Part shown: piece after piece, positions 1 through 7,478 of the stretch
Position numbering within the stretch: position 1 is the first letter of the stretch
Layout: each line of letters starts with the position of its first letter
Source of the DNA: RUG14223 sp051881075
GTDB taxonomy: Bacteria; Bacillota; Clostridia; Oscillospirales; Acutalibacteraceae
Reading direction: 5' to 3'
Length of the DNA stretch: 45,753 nucleotides
Assembly: GCA_051881075.1 (NCBI GenBank)
Contig: JBJEPE010000068.1
Location: 1 to 45,753, forward strand
Translations under genes and position numbers: made by a program
The notes under the pieces: generated by a model
Database searches by the model: none
Seen by the model: the letters and a program-made list of their open reading frames with translations, nothing else
Told to the model about the DNA's origin: nothing

Positions 1-117
1 AATTCTGTCATCATATATTTTTTTATAATGCGGATATTTGCCAACAAAGCCTTTTTCAGTAAGGTTAGGGATGACATATTTAGACAATGCATTTCGCATT
101 TTTTGAGATTGAGACAC
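1..117 (-). CDS. DUF4304-like protein, N-terminal part (cut by window edge)
   Basis: Only the first 39 codons are inside the window; the gene continues beyond position 1. I chose the GTG at 115-117 because an AGGCGGTG ribosome-binding sequence lies five bases upstream. The visible peptide is basic and polar: it opens with S-Q-S-Q-K-M-R, then has a predicted helix followed by L-T-E-K-G-F and K-Y-P-H-Y-K-K. This pattern (N-terminal helix, a 'GF' turn and an aromatic/lysine strand) resembles the start of DUF4304 proteins, whose function is unknown. The family call rests on a short stretch and is tentative; that it is coding is better supported. Confidence 0.5.
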   Translation of the reverse strand, partial: MSQSQKMRNALSKYVIPNLTEKGFVGKYPHYKKIYDDRI

Positions 118-284
118 TTTATCACCGCCTTGAAATAATTATACCATATCACAGATAAAGGTGCAAGTTGTTAGTGATATTCTGTGCTTCACACAGAGTG
201 ATATTTTTGATAAATCAAAGGTGATATTAAAATCAATGATTTTAGAGATATTTTATTTGCCCTAAAACTGCCGAAGACAATACC

Positions 285-373
285 ACTCGGCGTTATCCGA
301 GTACAACTGCGTAACAATACAACTCGCCTTTAGGCGAATAAAACTGGCCAAGTGTCCTTTAGAACACTTGGCC
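285..373. repeat. Cluster of short hairpins in the gap 118-430
   Basis: Three perfect inverted repeats sit close together in the 300-bp gap between the first two genes. ACTCGG/CCGAGT is at 285-302, TCGCC/GGCGA at 324-337 and GGCCAAGTGT/ACACTTGGCC at 346-373. They are joined by similar A-rich linkers reading like AAAACTG or ACAACTG. The rest of the gap (118-284) shows no gene. The arrangement looks like an intergenic multi-hairpin repeat; it could also be part of a degV 3' untranslated region. Confidence 0.45.
346..373 (-). terminator. Possible terminator of the DegV gene
   Basis: A 10-bp perfect stem with an 8-base loop lies about 60 bases downstream of the DegV stop. On the minus strand it is followed by AGTTTTATT, a weak T-rich run, so termination is plausible but not certain. 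Confidence 0.4.
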
Positions 374-430
374 TATGCTCCTCTATATTTTTTATGTTTA
401 TTTAATTGCAAAGTGTTTAAGTAAAGCTTA

Positions 431-1297
431 TTATCTTTTATCTCCCAAGTAAAATAGTGCTACTGTGCCGGGGCCGCAATGTGCTCCCATTACCGGGCCG
501 ATATCTACTATAAGATCGGTTTTTACGCCGTATTTGTCGTGCAGCATTTTTTTCAAAAGCTCGGCATCCTGCAAGCAATCGCTGTGTGAAATAAAAACTT
601 TACCGTTCTTTACATCAGTTGCAGTTTCGCCGTATTTGTCTACCAATGCCGTAAGGGCGGCCTTTCTGCCCCTTACCTTATTTACGCTTAGTATAGTTCC
701 CTCGTCATTCATGTAAAGGATAGGCTTAATACCGAGTAAACTGCCTACTACCGCTGTAGCTGCGCTTATCCTGCCGCCCCTTTTAAGATAAACAAGGTCA
801 TCTACCGTAAACCATTGACACATACGCCACTTAAGGTCATCGGCAAATTTTGCCGCCTTCTCAATGCTTGCACCCTTCTGCTTTTCTATCATTGTAAGAT
901 ATAAAAGTAAGCCGTAGCCTGCCGAACCTGTTAAACCGTCTACCGTTATTATTTTTCTGTCCGGGTATTCCTCTCTTAATTGCTCTGCCGCCATACATGA
1001 GCAGTTATATGTTGTACTTAATGTGCTGGCAAAAGCTATATATAAAACATCGTTACCCTCATCAAGTACCGTAGAAAAAAAATCCTTAAACCTTGCAACA
1101 TTAATTGCGGATGTTTTTGCGACACCGCCGTCCCTCATCTTCTGATAAAACTCACTCGGTGCAAGATCATAGTTTGAGTACTCTTTGTCTTCTCCGTCAA
1201 ATTTAAATGTCATTGCGCAATATTTAATACCCCATGCTTTAAGCAAATTCTGAGGAATATCACAAGAAGAGTCAGCAAAAATTACATAATTATTCAT
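431..1297 (-). CDS. DegV family fatty-acid-binding protein
   Basis: A 288-residue protein of normal DegV length. The N-terminus has the family signature A-D-S-S-C-D-I-P, the lid region has K-T-S-A-I-N, and the centre has the conserved G-R-I-S-A-A-T-A-V-V-G-S-L-L-G-I-K-P stretch. DegV proteins (FakB family) bind a long-chain fatty acid and, where FakA is present, present it for phosphorylation and entry into phospholipid; many clostridial copies are unassigned. No fakA is in this window. I chose the ATG at 1297 because GGAGATG lies nine bases upstream; an in-frame TTG at 1312 overlaps that ribosome-binding site and is unlikely. Single gene, transcribed away from the XRE/MBOAT block. The family call is secure; the ligand is not known. 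Confidence 0.93.
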   Translation of the reverse strand: MNNYVIFADSSCDIPQNLLKAWGIKYCAMTFKFDGEDKEYSNYDLAPSEFYQKMRDGGVAKTSAINVARFKDFFSTVLDEGNDVLYIAFASTLSTTYNCSCMAAEQLREEYPDRKIITVDGLTGSAGYGLLLYLTMIEKQKGASIEKAAKFADDLKWRMCQWFTVDDLVYLKRGGRISAATAVVGSLLGIKPILYMNDEGTILSVNKVRGRKAALTALVDKYGETATDVKNGKVFISHSDCLQDAELLKKMLHDKYGVKTDLIVDIGPVMGAHCGPGTVALFYLGDKR

Positions 1298-1454
1298 ATA
1301 AATCATCTCCAAATTTATCTATATCTTAGCAATATCTTAACAGTAATTCGAATTCATTGCTACACATTCTATCATAACTGTTTATAAAATACAACCTACT
1401 CTTTAATTTAGCGACTAAATTCTTTTTTGCTGTACTGTAGAGCGGTTTTTTCTT

Positions 1455-1473
1455 ACTCTACCGGTGGTAGAGT
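1455..1473. promoter_or_regulatory. 19-bp palindrome, possible operator
   Basis: ACTCTACC and GGTAGAGT face each other across three bases. No T-run follows on either strand, so this is not a terminator. It lies about 40 bp upstream of the promoter at 1512-1540, and further GTAGA motifs flank it (around 1437 and 1479). This is compatible with a regulator binding site. The bound protein is unknown. Confidence 0.35.
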
Positions 1474-1511
1474 GGGCTGTAGATTATCAGTAAAAATCGG
1501 GCTTTACCCCA

Positions 1512-1540
1512 TTGATTTATAAAAAGATATATGCTATAAT
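1512..1540 (+). promoter_or_regulatory. Sigma-A promoter ahead of XRE/MBOAT block
   Basis: TTGATT at 1512-1517 and TATAAT at 1535-1540 are separated by exactly 17 bases, with an extended TGC before the -10. Transcription should begin near 1547, about 240 bases before the XRE start codon, so a long leader or a separate short RNA is made. No convincing gene lies in 1298-1788. An open frame at 1512-1712 has no ribosome-binding site and overlaps the promoter. Confidence 0.6.
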
Positions 1541-1738
1541 AAGCTCGTTGCTCTTTGCCAATATAAAAGTGTACATATTAATGGCAAAACGCAAGACTCT
1601 ACGGTATTTACTGTTTTTGAAAGAACGTTATAAGTTATACATTATTATAAATAACATTTTAATAGGTATTCCGATAAAGCGGAACAAAAATGAATTAATA
1701 AATACATATTAAATATGATACCATATTGTATACCATGC

Positions 1739-1762
1739 GCTTTATTAAATAAAGCATTTTTT
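1739..1762 (+). terminator. Terminator-like hairpin before the XRE gene
   Basis: GCTTTAT/ATAAAGC with a three-base loop is followed by ATTTTTTG. It sits between the promoter at 1512-1540 and the XRE start at 1789. It would therefore either end a roughly 210-nt RNA or act as an attenuator. Confidence 0.4.
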
Positions 1763-1788
1763 GTAAAATTTATGTAAAGGTGAACAAC

Positions 1789-2490
1789 GTGCAAAACATA
1801 AAACCTATTATCGCTAAAAATATAATAGATTTGCGTCAAAAGTATAATATGACGCAAATTGAGCTTGCTCAAAAGCTTAATTACTCAGATAAAGCAATAT
1901 CAAAGTGGGAACGTGCCGAGTCTGTTCCTGATATTTCTGTTCTTAAAAGTATAGCAGAAATCTTTAATGTAACGCTTGACTATTTAGTACAGGAGGAGCA
2001 TAGTGAAAACAAGCCCGAACAGACGCCTATAATAAATGATACTAACGACACAAATGATACCGATTATGATGAAGTAAAAGCAAATAAGATTCGCAATCAC
2101 GGATTTATTACCGGCATGGCTATATTACTTGTATGGTTTATTGCGACACTTGTTTATATGATAATAGATACAATACCCAATGCCGTCAAAATACATTGGC
2201 TTGCGTTTGTATATGCTGTACCGGTATCACTTACTGTATGGCTTGTACTAAACACGATTTGGTTTAACAAGCGCCGTAATTTCTTTATTATATCGCTTCT
2301 TATGTGGTCTGTGCTTACGTGTGTATTCATCACGTGTATGATAAACGGCATAAATCTACCACTTGTATTTACATTGGGAATACCGGGACAGATAATAATA
2401 TTACTGTGGTCACAGTTAAAGCAAATACCGAATATTGTCGCCCATGTGCGCCAAACAAACGGCAACGAAAAAGACAACACAGATATATAA
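1789..2490 (+). CDS. XRE-family regulator with four-helix membrane domain
   Basis: A 233-residue protein. Residues 5-65 are a classic XRE helix-turn-helix (I-I-D-L-R-Q-K-Y-N-M-T-Q-I-E-L-A, then S-D-K-A-I-S-K-W-E-R). A polar, D/N-rich linker follows, then four predicted membrane segments fill the C-terminal half. Such membrane-tethered XRE proteins are common in Firmicutes, but their signals are mostly unknown. I chose the GTG at 1789 because AAAGGTG lies six bases upstream; a GTG at 1780 overlaps that site. It precedes the MBOAT gene by 35 bases on the same strand, so it may control or be co-transcribed with the acyltransferase pair. The domain call is firm; the target is inferred. Confidence 0.85.
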   Translation: MQNIKPIIAKNIIDLRQKYNMTQIELAQKLNYSDKAISKWERAESVPDISVLKSIAEIFNVTLDYLVQEEHSENKPEQTPIINDTNDTNDTDYDEVKANKIRNHGFITGMAILLVWFIATLVYMIIDTIPNAVKIHWLAFVYAVPVSLTVWLVLNTIWFNKRRNFFIISLLMWSVLTCVFITCMINGINLPLVFTLGIPGQIIILLWSQLKQIPNIVAHVRQTNGNEKDNTDI

Positions 2491-2525
2491 AATCAACTTT
2501 ATTTTATTGTAGCGGGAGGTAAAAA

Positions 2526-3932
2526 ATGGTTTTCAGCAGTTTTGATTTCTTATTTTTATTTTTGCCGTTTTTCTTAGCCATATTTTATCTTGTACCAAAT
2601 AAGCTAAAAAATTTGATTTTACTGCTTTTCAGTACAGTATTTTTTGCCTACGGCTCTTTGCAAAGTCCCATACATATACTTTTGATTTTATACTCCCTGC
2701 TATTTAATTATATAGCAGGTATCCTGATAGAAAAAACTAAAATATGTCGAAAGTTTTTCTTTACAGTATCTGTAATTGCCAACTTCGGCATACTGTTTGT
2801 ATATAAATACCTCGACTTTTTCATAGGATGTATAAACGATGTCTTAAAGATCTGTATGCCGCAGTGTGACCACTCAATAGCACTTTTTGAGCTTGCTATG
2901 CCTATAGGTCTTAGCTTTTATACTTTCCAGATAGTATCATACCTGACGGACGTTTACCGCGGTACTGTTAAGGCCGAGAAAAACCCCATAGACTTTGGTG
3001 CATATAACTTGATGTTTCCGCAGTTTATATCGGGTCCTATAGTACGTTACGGTGATGTGCGCCCGTCACTTAAAGAACATAAGATAAACGGCGAACAAAT
3101 AACCGAGGGCGTAAACCTGCTTATAATAGGTATGGGATTAAAGGTAATACTGGCAAACCAAATAGGAAATCTATGGTATGACATAAACACGGTCGGCTAT
3201 GTTTCCATATCTACCCCACTGGCGTGGATGGGCATAATAGCCTACAGTATGCAGTTATATTTTGATTTTTACGGTTATTCACTTATGGCTATAGGTTTAG
3301 GCAAAATGATAGGCGTAGATATACCCGTAAACTTCAATCATCCGTATCTATCACGCTCCATGACTGAATTTTGGCGCAGATGGCACATAACCTTGAGCAG
3401 TTGGTTCAAGGATTATGTATATATACCTATGGGCGGCAACCGCAAAGGAAAAATAAAAACTGTGTTTAATCTGCTTATAGTATGGCTTCTCACGGGATTT
3501 TGGCACGGTGCAGGCTGGAACTTTTTATTATGGGGCTTTGTGCTTTTTGTATTTATCGCACTTGAAAAAACGGTATTCGGCAGACTGCTTAAAAAATGCA
3601 GAATACTTTCACATATATACATGATATTTTTGATACCGCTTTCATGGCTTATATTCGCAATAGGTGATCTGAAAAAACTGAGTATATATTTTAACAGACT
3701 GTTCGGTTATGGCGGGAATAATCTGTTCCCCAACGATTACATAAAGTACGGTAAATCATACGGAATACTGCTTATTATAGGGATTATCTTCTGTACTCCG
3801 TTACCGTCTAAAATATATGCAAAAATCAAGAATAAACTTATCTTTGTACCTATATTACTTGCTATATTCGGTGTATCCGTATATTGCCTGTATAAAGGTC
3901 TTAACGATCCGTTTATGTATTTCAGATTTTAG
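2526..3932 (+). CDS. MBOAT family O-acyltransferase (AlgI/DltB-like)
   Basis: A 468-residue, highly hydrophobic protein with about ten membrane segments, of normal MBOAT length. The catalytic region is clear: R-R-W-H-I-T-L-S-S-W-F-K-D-Y-V-Y-I-P-M-G-G-N-R, followed by L-T-G-F-W-H-G-A-G-W-N carrying the invariant histidine. The D-F-Y-G-Y-S motif precedes it. Enzymes of this type move acyl groups across the membrane for O-acylation of extracellular polysaccharide, peptidoglycan or teichoic acid. The ribosome-binding site GGGAGG lies just upstream. The SGNH gene follows after 11 bases, the usual two-gene arrangement in which the SGNH partner completes transfer outside the cell. The acceptor polymer cannot be read from the sequence. 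Confidence 0.92.
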   Translation: MVFSSFDFLFLFLPFFLAIFYLVPNKLKNLILLLFSTVFFAYGSLQSPIHILLILYSLLFNYIAGILIEKTKICRKFFFTVSVIANFGILFVYKYLDFFIGCINDVLKICMPQCDHSIALFELAMPIGLSFYTFQIVSYLTDVYRGTVKAEKNPIDFGAYNLMFPQFISGPIVRYGDVRPSLKEHKINGEQITEGVNLLIIGMGLKVILANQIGNLWYDINTVGYVSISTPLAWMGIIAYSMQLYFDFYGYSLMAIGLGKMIGVDIPVNFNHPYLSRSMTEFWRRWHITLSSWFKDYVYIPMGGNRKGKIKTVFNLLIVWLLTGFWHGAGWNFLLWGFVLFVFIALEKTVFGRLLKKCRILSHIYMIFLIPLSWLIFAIGDLKKLSIYFNRLFGYGGNNLFPNDYIKYGKSYGILLIIGIIFCTPLPSKIYAKIKNKLIFVPILLAIFGVSVYCLYKGLNDPFMYFRF

Positions 3933-3943
3933 GAGGTATAAAG

Positions 3944-4960
3944 ATGAAAAAGAAAGTCTTTGTAAATACCGTATGTATTTTACTTGCCGCAATTCTTTTA
4001 CTGCTGTTCTTTATTGTCGCACGTAATTTTGTAAGGAAAAAGCTTGGTATAGCTGCAACGGATACGGATGCTATAGAGGCAACGCAAACAGACGCCCTCA
4101 CCGCAACGCAAACAGACGCAAACGATTATCCCTCCGACATTGATATAATAGAAAGCTCATCTTCACAGGAGGATAGCGAGGCTGAGATATCATCAGCGGA
4201 AGAATCGTCAAAGCCTGAGTCTGAACCAGAGCCTGAGTCTGAGCCTGAACCCGAACCTGAACCAGAGCCTGAGCCTGAACCAGAGCCTGAACCAGAACCT
4301 GAGCCCGAACCTAAGCCGGAATCATCTGCATCATCAAAGATTAATACAGGCAAGATAAACCCTAACTTTACCAATGCTCCTGACGACTACTTTGAAGATG
4401 CGTTGTTTGTAGGCGATTCAAGAACAAACGGATTACAGATTTACTCTCCGCTTAAAGGTGCAGACTACTTCTGCAATACGGGCATGAGTACATATAATGT
4501 GTATGATTCAACCTGCTACATAGACGGTATTGGTGAATGTTACTTTGAAACACTTATGGCCAGCAAGCAGTACGGAAAGATATATATTATGCTGGGCATT
4601 AATGAGATAAGCTTTGACAGAAGCTCTACTATCCAGCGTTACTATGATTTTGTCAAGGCGGTAAGAAAGTGGCAGCCAAATGCTATCATTTTCATTGAAG
4701 CCAATATGCACGTTGATAAAAACCGTTCATCTACCGACCCGAATTGTAACAACAAGCAAATTAACGCTATTAACAGCGAGTATGCAAAGCTTGCGGACGG
4801 CAAGACCATATTCTATCTTGACGTAAATCCTATATTTGATGATGACGGTGGAAATTTACGCAGTGATTACACGTTTGACGGTACTCACATCTTCGCAGAA
4901 TACTACACAGACTGGACAAATTGGCTTAAAACCAAAGCAATATTGCGTGAAGAAGCGTAA
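3944..4960 (+). CDS. Membrane-anchored SGNH/GDSL-like protein with Glu-Pro linker
   Basis: A 338-residue protein with one N-terminal membrane anchor (residues about 5-27), an acidic Ser/Glu region and a Glu-Pro dipeptide run at about residues 90-125. The C-terminal SGNH domain starts near residue 145. Catalytic blocks are visible: G157-D158-S159 (block I), G-I-N-E at 218-221 (block III) and D312-G-T-H315 (block V). The Pro-Glu run would make a stiff spacer holding the domain away from the membrane. It is translationally close to the MBOAT gene, so it is probably the extracellular partner in O-acylation, or a deacetylase acting on the same polymer. AGGAGG precedes the ATG. A bidirectional terminator ends the unit. 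Confidence 0.82.
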   Translation: MKKKVFVNTVCILLAAILLLLFFIVARNFVRKKLGIAATDTDAIEATQTDALTATQTDANDYPSDIDIIESSSSQEDSEAEISSAEESSKPESEPEPESEPEPEPEPEPEPEPEPEPEPEPEPKPESSASSKINTGKINPNFTNAPDDYFEDALFVGDSRTNGLQIYSPLKGADYFCNTGMSTYNVYDSTCYIDGIGECYFETLMASKQYGKIYIMLGINEISFDRSSTIQRYYDFVKAVRKWQPNAIIFIEANMHVDKNRSSTDPNCNNKQINAINSEYAKLADGKTIFYLDVNPIFDDDGGNLRSDYTFDGTHIFAEYYTDWTNWLKTKAILREEA

Positions 4961-4998
4961 TTTTATATCTATTGATATAATTTGTTATATCGACTAAA

Positions 4999-5045
4999 AA
5001 TCTCCCGAAGCCTACCGATTATGGCACTGCTCAGGGAGATTTTTT
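4999..5045. terminator. Bidirectional terminator between convergent genes
   Basis: AATCTCCC at 4999-5006 pairs with GGGAGATT at 5034-5041. A T-run follows on the plus strand and, because of AAAAA on the other side, on the minus strand too. It serves both the SGNH gene and the M23 gene. Confidence 0.8.
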
Positions 5046-5090
5046 ACATTTTTATTCTTGAAATACACACAAATTTTCCGGCAAAAAACA

Positions 5091-5927
5091 TTAATCTCTG
5101 TTATCTAAAAACTCCATAGGGTCTACTAAAGTATCACCCACTTTTATCTCTAAGTGTAGGTGCGGTTCGTCAGAAATCTCAGACGGTACACTTTTAACAG
5201 ATCCTATAATATCACCTGCATTGATAGCGTCGCCCGGCCTAACAAGAGTTGTTTCTCCCAATCCGCTGTAATATCCTACAAATCCCCCGTTATGCTCGAT
5301 TACTACAGTAACACCAAGCAAATCATCGCTGTAAATTTCTTTAACAACTCCGCCTGCCATTGCTTTAACGGCAGCGCCCTTATCTGCCGCAAAGTCTATT
5401 CCGCTATGAACTCGCCAATCTCCGAATGTGGCAGAATATACGGGATTTTCTCCGCTGTAATCTTTCAGTATAGTTTTCCCTACAGGATAAATAAGTGCGC
5501 CTAAAAGCTGTGTATCTACCGGTGTAACGCTTGCGCCTGTTTCTATTGCTTGCTCATTATCCTGTGTAAGCGGCTCAGTATCAACGTTGTCTGCCTTTTC
5601 GTCATTATCGGCCGGCTCAATATCGGCCTCCTGCCCTGCAACGGATTCTGTCAGCTTAGATGATGTACTGTTTAAGTCAGATGATGATTGCGTTTTGCCG
5701 TCGTTCTTACCGTCTGTAATACCGCTTACTGCCTTGCCTATAGATGTACTGGGCTTAACTGTGGCAGGAGTATCGGGGTTAAGGTAATTCATAACACTGC
5801 TATATGTTGACCATGCCGCTATACCTACTGCGGTTATACAAACAGCAAGTGCAATGTAAAAGCTTCTGTTACTTTTCTTCTTCTGATTATTTGCCTTATT
5901 AAGACCTTGAAATTTAATTTTGCTCAA
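5091..5927 (-). CDS. M23 metallopeptidase-domain membrane protein (SpoIIQ-like)
   Basis: A 278-residue protein with one membrane helix (about residues 22-40), a long Ser/Asp/Glu-rich linker and a C-terminal M23/LytM domain. The zinc ligands of active M23 peptidases are present: H174-x3-D178 in V-H-S-G-I-D-F and H256-x-H258 in P-H-L-H-L-E. Length and architecture match SpoIIQ, the forespore membrane protein needed for engulfment in spore formers; clostridial SpoIIQ generally keeps the catalytic residues. The start is the TTG at 5927, because GGAGGTG lies nine bases upstream; the longer frame from 5978 has no such site. No other sporulation gene is adjacent, so another LytM-domain hydrolase is possible. 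Confidence 0.82.
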   Translation of the reverse strand: MSKIKFQGLNKANNQKKKSNRSFYIALAVCITAVGIAAWSTYSSVMNYLNPDTPATVKPSTSIGKAVSGITDGKNDGKTQSSSDLNSTSSKLTESVAGQEADIEPADNDEKADNVDTEPLTQDNEQAIETGASVTPVDTQLLGALIYPVGKTILKDYSGENPVYSATFGDWRVHSGIDFAADKGAAVKAMAGGVVKEIYSDDLLGVTVVIEHNGGFVGYYSGLGETTLVRPGDAINAGDIIGSVKSVPSEISDEPHLHLEIKVGDTLVDPMEFLDNRD

Positions 5928-6044
5928 TTTTAAGCACCTCCGCAAGTATTGTTGCCTGCAAAGGTGCTTTTTATTCATAAAATTATCCTGTTTTTCCTAT
6001 AAAGTTTATCCTATAACAGCCACCCAGCTATTATGTATACCGTA

Positions 6045-6236
6045 TCATTCCCAGAATAACTCGTCCAACGTTTTACCGAGTATTTTACATATTGATATAC
6101 ACAGCTTGATGGTAGGGTTATAATCACCCTTTTCTATAGCGTTTATCGTCTGACGTGAAACTCCTACAGCATCGGCAAGTGCCTGCTGTGACATATCAAG
6201 TGCGGCACGGGCAGACTTTAATTTTAAATTTTTCAT
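6045..6236 (-). CDS. Small XRE-family transcriptional regulator
   Basis: A 63-residue protein that is almost entirely one helix-turn-helix: S-A-R-A-A-L-D-M-S-Q-Q-A-L-A-D-A-V-G, then S-R-Q-T-I-N-A-I-E-K-G, ending L-D-E-L-F. It matches the short YozG-like Cro/CI regulators. Its ATG overlaps the stop of the upstream membrane gene by one base (TAATG), so the two are translationally coupled. In such pairs the membrane protein often modulates or is controlled by the regulator. The promoter at 6798-6826 serves both. Confidence 0.9.
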   Translation of the reverse strand: MKNLKLKSARAALDMSQQALADAVGVSRQTINAIEKGDYNPTIKLCISICKILGKTLDELFWE

Positions 6237-6763
6237 TACTCGTCATCTTCTCTTTCAACAGCTTTTTGTTTAATTATATGTAATATCTGAACAACCAGCA
6301 GTACCGTCCAAATTATTGCTATAAAAAGGTTTAAGCTGTCATTTGTGAGCACACCGTTTACTATTATCTTACCGTCATTAAAGTTATCTACCGCTACAAT
6401 AAGGTTTGATACAATAACAAATATTCCTAACACAATAAGTCTTGAAAGCTTCTCATTCATTGCAATATAAGCATCCTTGTGCGTTGCCACAACAGCAAAA
6501 ACGGTAATTCCCAAAAATATACCGAGCATTATTCCTACGAAGCTTTGACACCACTGTATCTCAAAAAGGTCTATAAAGGCATAAACCATAAAATAACCTA
6601 TCATCGTAAAAAGTCCTGCTTTAAACGCCTTGCCACGTGCAAGAATCTGACGCTCATCAAATTGACATTCCCCCCTCTCTTTATTTGTAATATAAGTAAT
6701 AAGAACAAAAATTAATACAAACACAACACCGGCTATTAATCCTAAAACATATGCTCTGTTCAT
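6236..6763 (-). CDS. Integral membrane protein coupled to XRE regulator
   Basis: A 175-residue protein with about five membrane segments and a cytoplasmic F-D-E-R-Q motif after the first one. This F/Y-D-E-R-Q motif recurs in membrane proteins encoded beside small XRE regulators in Firmicutes, but no activity is established that I can name. The ATG has a GGAG ribosome-binding site. It is the first gene of a two-gene unit with the XRE regulator, with a strong promoter about 35 bases upstream. Confidence 0.75.
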   Translation of the reverse strand: MNRAYVLGLIAGVVFVLIFVLITYITNKERGECQFDERQILARGKAFKAGLFTMIGYFMVYAFIDLFEIQWCQSFVGIMLGIFLGITVFAVVATHKDAYIAMNEKLSRLIVLGIFVIVSNLIVAVDNFNDGKIIVNGVLTNDSLNLFIAIIWTVLLVVQILHIIKQKAVEREDDE

Positions 6764-6797
6764 ATACGAACAACTCCTTTATTTTTGATTTAACTTG

Positions 6798-6826
6798 ATT
6801 GTACATTATAAAAAACATTTTGTCAA
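6798..6826 (-). promoter_or_regulatory. Sigma-A promoter of membrane protein/XRE operon
   Basis: On the minus strand TTGACA (6821-6826) and TACAAT (6798-6803) are separated by 17 bases. It is directly upstream of the gene at 6236-6763. Confidence 0.7.
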
Positions 6827-6861
6827 GTATATTTTACATAATTTCAGGTATTTTTTAATTA

Positions 6862-6912
6862 AGTGAAAATAAAAGTGCCTGAATTTATGATAAAAGCACA
6901 TAAATACAGGCA
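6862..6912 (-). terminator. Terminator of the ApbE/membrane protein operon
   Basis: On the minus strand TGCCTG-t-ATTTATG pairs with CATAAAT-t-CAGGCA (one mismatch) around a nine-base loop, followed by CTTTTATTTT. It lies just beyond the stop of the gene at 6945. Confidence 0.65.
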
Positions 6913-6944
6913 ATAAAGATTATATAAAATTAAAAACAGAATCA

Positions 6945-7460
6945 TTAAGCACCAACTGACATTATAGTATTAATAATGTCTATCAACGACACCGTGACAA
7001 CCAAAAGACAAACTATCAAAAACGGCAATGTGTTAGCTGTAATAAGCTTAAAGTCACGTAGGCGGCGGTTTTCCCAAATTACAGCTATACTGTAAAATGC
7101 CATACCGCAGGCGATAACAGCTATAAGCGCACTGTTATGAGTGGGAGTCTGCACTTCATTTCGGATTACCTCGGCCTCACCTATCGCCAATGTAAGCAGA
7201 CATATAACAGTCTGCGCAAGCTTAAAACTCGGTATAGCACCGAAAACCACAGATTTCTTCAACCGCATAAGATTGTATCTGAAAAGAAATGCAATGAACA
7301 CCAAAATCTGAGTTTTATATACTGCACGAGGTATAAACATCTGAGCAGAAAACCAATTAACCGATTCTTTTGTCAGCAAGCGTACGCACAGCATCAATAC
7401 AGCCAGTACGCACGCTGATATCATGCCTATTATACTGATTTTATCGGTATCTTTTTTCAT
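6945..7460 (-). CDS. Hypothetical five-helix membrane protein
   Basis: A 171-residue hydrophobic protein with about five predicted membrane segments and no motif I recognise. The second of two consecutive ATGs (7460) is preferred, giving a six-base gap to GGGAG; the first (7463) is also possible. It starts 15 bases after the ApbE stop, so it is very likely in the same operon. ApbE flavinylates membrane or secreted redox proteins, but this protein shows no obvious flavinylation motif, so it is not evidently the substrate. Confidence 0.7.
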   Translation of the reverse strand: MKKDTDKISIIGMISACVLAVLMLCVRLLTKESVNWFSAQMFIPRAVYKTQILVFIAFLFRYNLMRLKKSVVFGAIPSFKLAQTVICLLTLAIGEAEVIRNEVQTPTHNSALIAVIACGMAFYSIAVIWENRRLRDFKLITANTLPFLIVCLLVVTVSLIDIINTIMSVGA

Positions 7461-7478
7461 CATTTTCTCCCTTTTTAA

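Noticed and set aside
1512..1712. 66-codon open frame on the plus strand
   Set aside because: It overlaps a strong promoter, has no ribosome-binding site and no recognisable protein pattern.
4126..4374. Minus-strand Gly/Ser-repeat open frame
   Set aside because: It is the antisense of the Glu-Pro codon run in the SGNH protein; the repeat keeps the frame open.
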